Shown here: piece after piece, positions 62,397-64,000 of the stretch | How the letters are laid out: every line of letters starts with the position of its first letter | Numbering within the stretch: the first letter of the stretch is position 1 | Position numbers and translations under genes: made by a program | Assembly: GCA_022376465.1 (NCBI GenBank) | Contig: JACDTU010000002.1 | Span: 248,001-312,000 of the forward strand | Reading direction: 5' to 3' | DNA length: 64,000 nucleotides | Source of the DNA: Cubamyces lactineus | Lineage: Eukaryota; Basidiomycota; Agaricomycetes; Polyporales; Polyporaceae | Notes under the pieces: generated by a model | Database searches by the model: none | What the model was told of the DNA's origin: nothing | Seen by the model: the letters and a program-made list of their open reading frames with translations, nothing else

Positions 62397-63199
62397 ATGG
62401 GCCGCCCCCTCTATAGCACCCAAGTCGCTGACGACAATGCAAGCGATCAGGAAAACCAGCAGCCGCTACCCATTCCTCCCCCACTCGCCAGACGCTTCTC
62501 GTCGTCTCCACCGGAATACACCTCTAGGTCACCATCACCCACCTCCTCGACGTCGGACCTCAGCACAGTTGGTGCCGAAGACTCGCATCTGGTAGACCAC
62601 TCCCGGCACCCCGACGTCAACCAGTTGCTCCGTGCGCTCCTCACCAATCCTATCCCAGTCATCAATGCCACCGAGCGAGGCCTGCAGTACTTCCTTAGGG
62701 AGTATTGATGCCTCTATAACGAGCAAAGGGAACTGGACACATTGGAAGGGAACCTCGTCGACGCAGCCGACATCGCAGAGGACGCTCTAGACGCTCTCCA
62801 CGAGGTGTTTGGCAAAGAAGAAGAACAGCGACAGGTCTTGGAGCACGACGTCGCAGAACGGCAGGCGCACGCCCTCGAAAACGTCGGGCACCATGCCCAC
62901 GAGCTAAGGAGGTTGGCAAGACACTCTTTGAACACCACCTGACGGCTCGCTCGGACCACACACACGTGGAGGAACTTCCTCATACAAACGTTCAAACTCC
63001 CTGCCTTCCGCGCAAGGATGGCGCCATTGGCCTCGGTCATCGACGACACGGCCCCGTCTCCAGGAGAACTCCCAGCTGCGGCAAGAAGAGTGCCCGGCGA
63101 AGCCCAACGCCAAGGGACCTATCTGCCCTTGTTTCACACCAGGGTCTCCGCAGGAAGCCGCCGACCGCGCAATCCGTCCCCAACGAGTGCAACGTGAGA
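62397..63199 (+). pseudogene. Element A ORF-c: PPxY and coiled-coil protein
   Basis: ATG 1 nt after the ORF-b stop. Ser/Pro-rich N-terminus with PPEY (62508-62519), then LLRALLTNPIPVINA, TGA at 62706-62708, and a heptad region in the same frame (LDTLEGNLVDAADIAEDALD ... LENVGHHAHELRRLA). A second TGA at 62940-62942 is followed by LPAFRARMAPL and SPGELPAAARRVPGE. Block order equals element B ORF-c. Broken by two stops here. Confidence 0.6.
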
Positions 63200-63224
63200 G
63201 CTCGAAGAGACACCCCGCCTGCCC

Positions 63225-63478
63225 CAATGGACGCTTCGCCAGCCCGACCCGAGTCCCCGCCGTCCCTTCACCCTATTGGCCACAGCTGCCTCGTCTGTGG
63301 GTCGCCAGATCACGAGTACCTGTGGTGCCGAGACTGGTGATGCGTCTGGTGTCGCGCCACCGCCCCTGGCCATCACCCGTGGGAGTGCCCTCTGCATCCG
63401 GAAGACATGGACGAGCGGTTTACGAGTTGAGCTGGATATTCCGCTGATGGAACAGCGTAGAAGCATACGAAGGGGGTA
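63225..63478 (+). other. Element A tail with CCHC/CCHC-like cysteine motifs
   Basis: One frame reads CLVCGSPDHEYLWC, a stop, then CVWCRATAPGHHPWEC, two zinc-knuckle-like arrays, before the polypurine tract. It may be a fourth ORF or the end of ORF-c after a frameshift. Confidence 0.4.
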
Positions 63479-63479
63479 A

Positions 63480-63895
63480 TGTTACAACGCTCACCGTGTC
63501 ACGGTCACGCAGTTTCCTTTTTCTCTCTTCCTTGTGCTCCCACTGTGCCACGTCATCCTTTCCCATGCCACGTCATCCTCTTTCCCACCGATCCCACGGT
63601 TGTTGTATTCCTAGCCTATCCCGTTTCGCCACGTCATCACCACATCATCTGTATTCCCAGCCCTGACTCTACGTAGATATACTGGACTCTCACGGTACAT
63701 GGTGCCTACGTGGCGCTGACGTGTCTATGCCTCTTTCCCTGTATTTAAGACCAGAGGATCCACTCAGGATCCTTAGCTCGACCTGGTTATCCATTGCCTA
63801 TTCCTCTGAACCTCTACTCGACTCGAACTACTGGAGACCTCTTGTCCGATCTCTAGGACGTCGCTCGCTGTGACCGATCTAGGCTCGTCGTAACA
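63480..63895 (+). repeat. Element A 3' LTR
   Basis: 416 bp, six transitions from the 5' LTR, none of another type. Confidence 0.95.
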
Positions 63896-64000
63896 ACCCC
63901 GCTCTGTCGGACTCACCCCCTCATCTCTCTGTCAATCAGCCTGCTCTTCCTGGTCCCACCAGAAGGCCTACTCCTATCGCACCCACTTGCTCTGTTTCGT
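63896..64000 (+). pseudogene. Downstream part of the DUF6532-like gene
   Basis: Continues the Ser/Pro-rich frame that ends at 48647. It is open to the window end. Assignment depends on frame continuity only. Confidence 0.4.

Larger units (their letters stand above)
48648..63895 (+). mobile_element. Ty3/gypsy chromovirus (element A), interrupted by element B
   Basis: Outer LTRs 48648-49063 and 63480-63895 are both 416 bp and differ at six sites, all transitions. They are flanked by near-identical 5-mers (ACCTC and ACCCC). Gag is at the left and pol plus the extra ORFs are at the right. Between them, 50260-58813 holds foreign sequence, and the gag C-terminus, protease and start of pol of element A are missing. 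A GAAGGGGG polypurine tract lies at 63470-63477. Confidence 0.9.

Overview
The window looks like nuclear DNA of a basidiomycete fungus, most likely an agaricomycete. It is GC-rich and its introns are short (about 50-75 nt, GTRNGT...YAG). It encodes families typical of Agaricomycetes: a kinase with an MLKL-like N-terminal helical domain, an SRPK-like kinase with HTD in place of HRD, a KDZ transposase, a DUF6532-like protein and a large P-loop NTPase. It also holds a eukaryotic initiator tRNA-Met gene. Most of the sequence is transposable elements.

Layout. 16-87: initiator tRNA-Met gene. 299-7036: complete 6.7-kb DNA transposon (17-bp perfect TIR, 8-bp target duplication) with a Ulp1-like cysteine protease gene and a six-exon DDE-type transposase. 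7153-18007: host-like genes, namely a hypothetical mitochondrial-type protein, an MLKL-like/TKL kinase with a Cys-rich tail, the first copy of a duplicated hypothetical gene, a 0.7-kb inverted-repeat unit and an SRPK-like kinase. 18261-23436: second copy of the duplicated gene and a multi-exon P-loop NTPase gene on the minus strand. 23702-25454: 5'-truncated hAT transposase. 25500-33418: two tRNA-derived SINE copies in opposite orientation around a Ty3 solo LTR and a nearly intact Ty1/copia element.

33684-42997: Ty3/gypsy chromovirus (called element C) with a -1 frameshift site and an antisense, spliced gene for a Zn(II)2Cys6-type protein. 43015-45513: 5'-truncated KDZ transposase. 46195-47070: 21-bp-phased TACAA array. 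47108-48647: DUF6532-like gene interrupted by element A. 48648-63895: nested pair of related chromoviruses. Element A (plus strand, two LTRs) is interrupted by element B (minus strand, one LTR left). Both carry, downstream of pol, a conserved cassette of small membrane-protein ORFs followed by a PPxY-containing coiled-coil ORF.

Cooperation. In the DNA transposon, transposase and protease lie head to tail within one TIR pair and probably act as one unit. The copia primer-binding site is complementary to nucleotides 25-39 of the initiator tRNA encoded at the window start, as in half-tRNA priming of Drosophila copia. Element C and element B join gag to pol through -1 slippery heptamers next to the gag stop. 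The copia ORF is open throughout; A, B and C carry stops or lost catalytic residues, mostly by C-to-T or G-to-A transitions.
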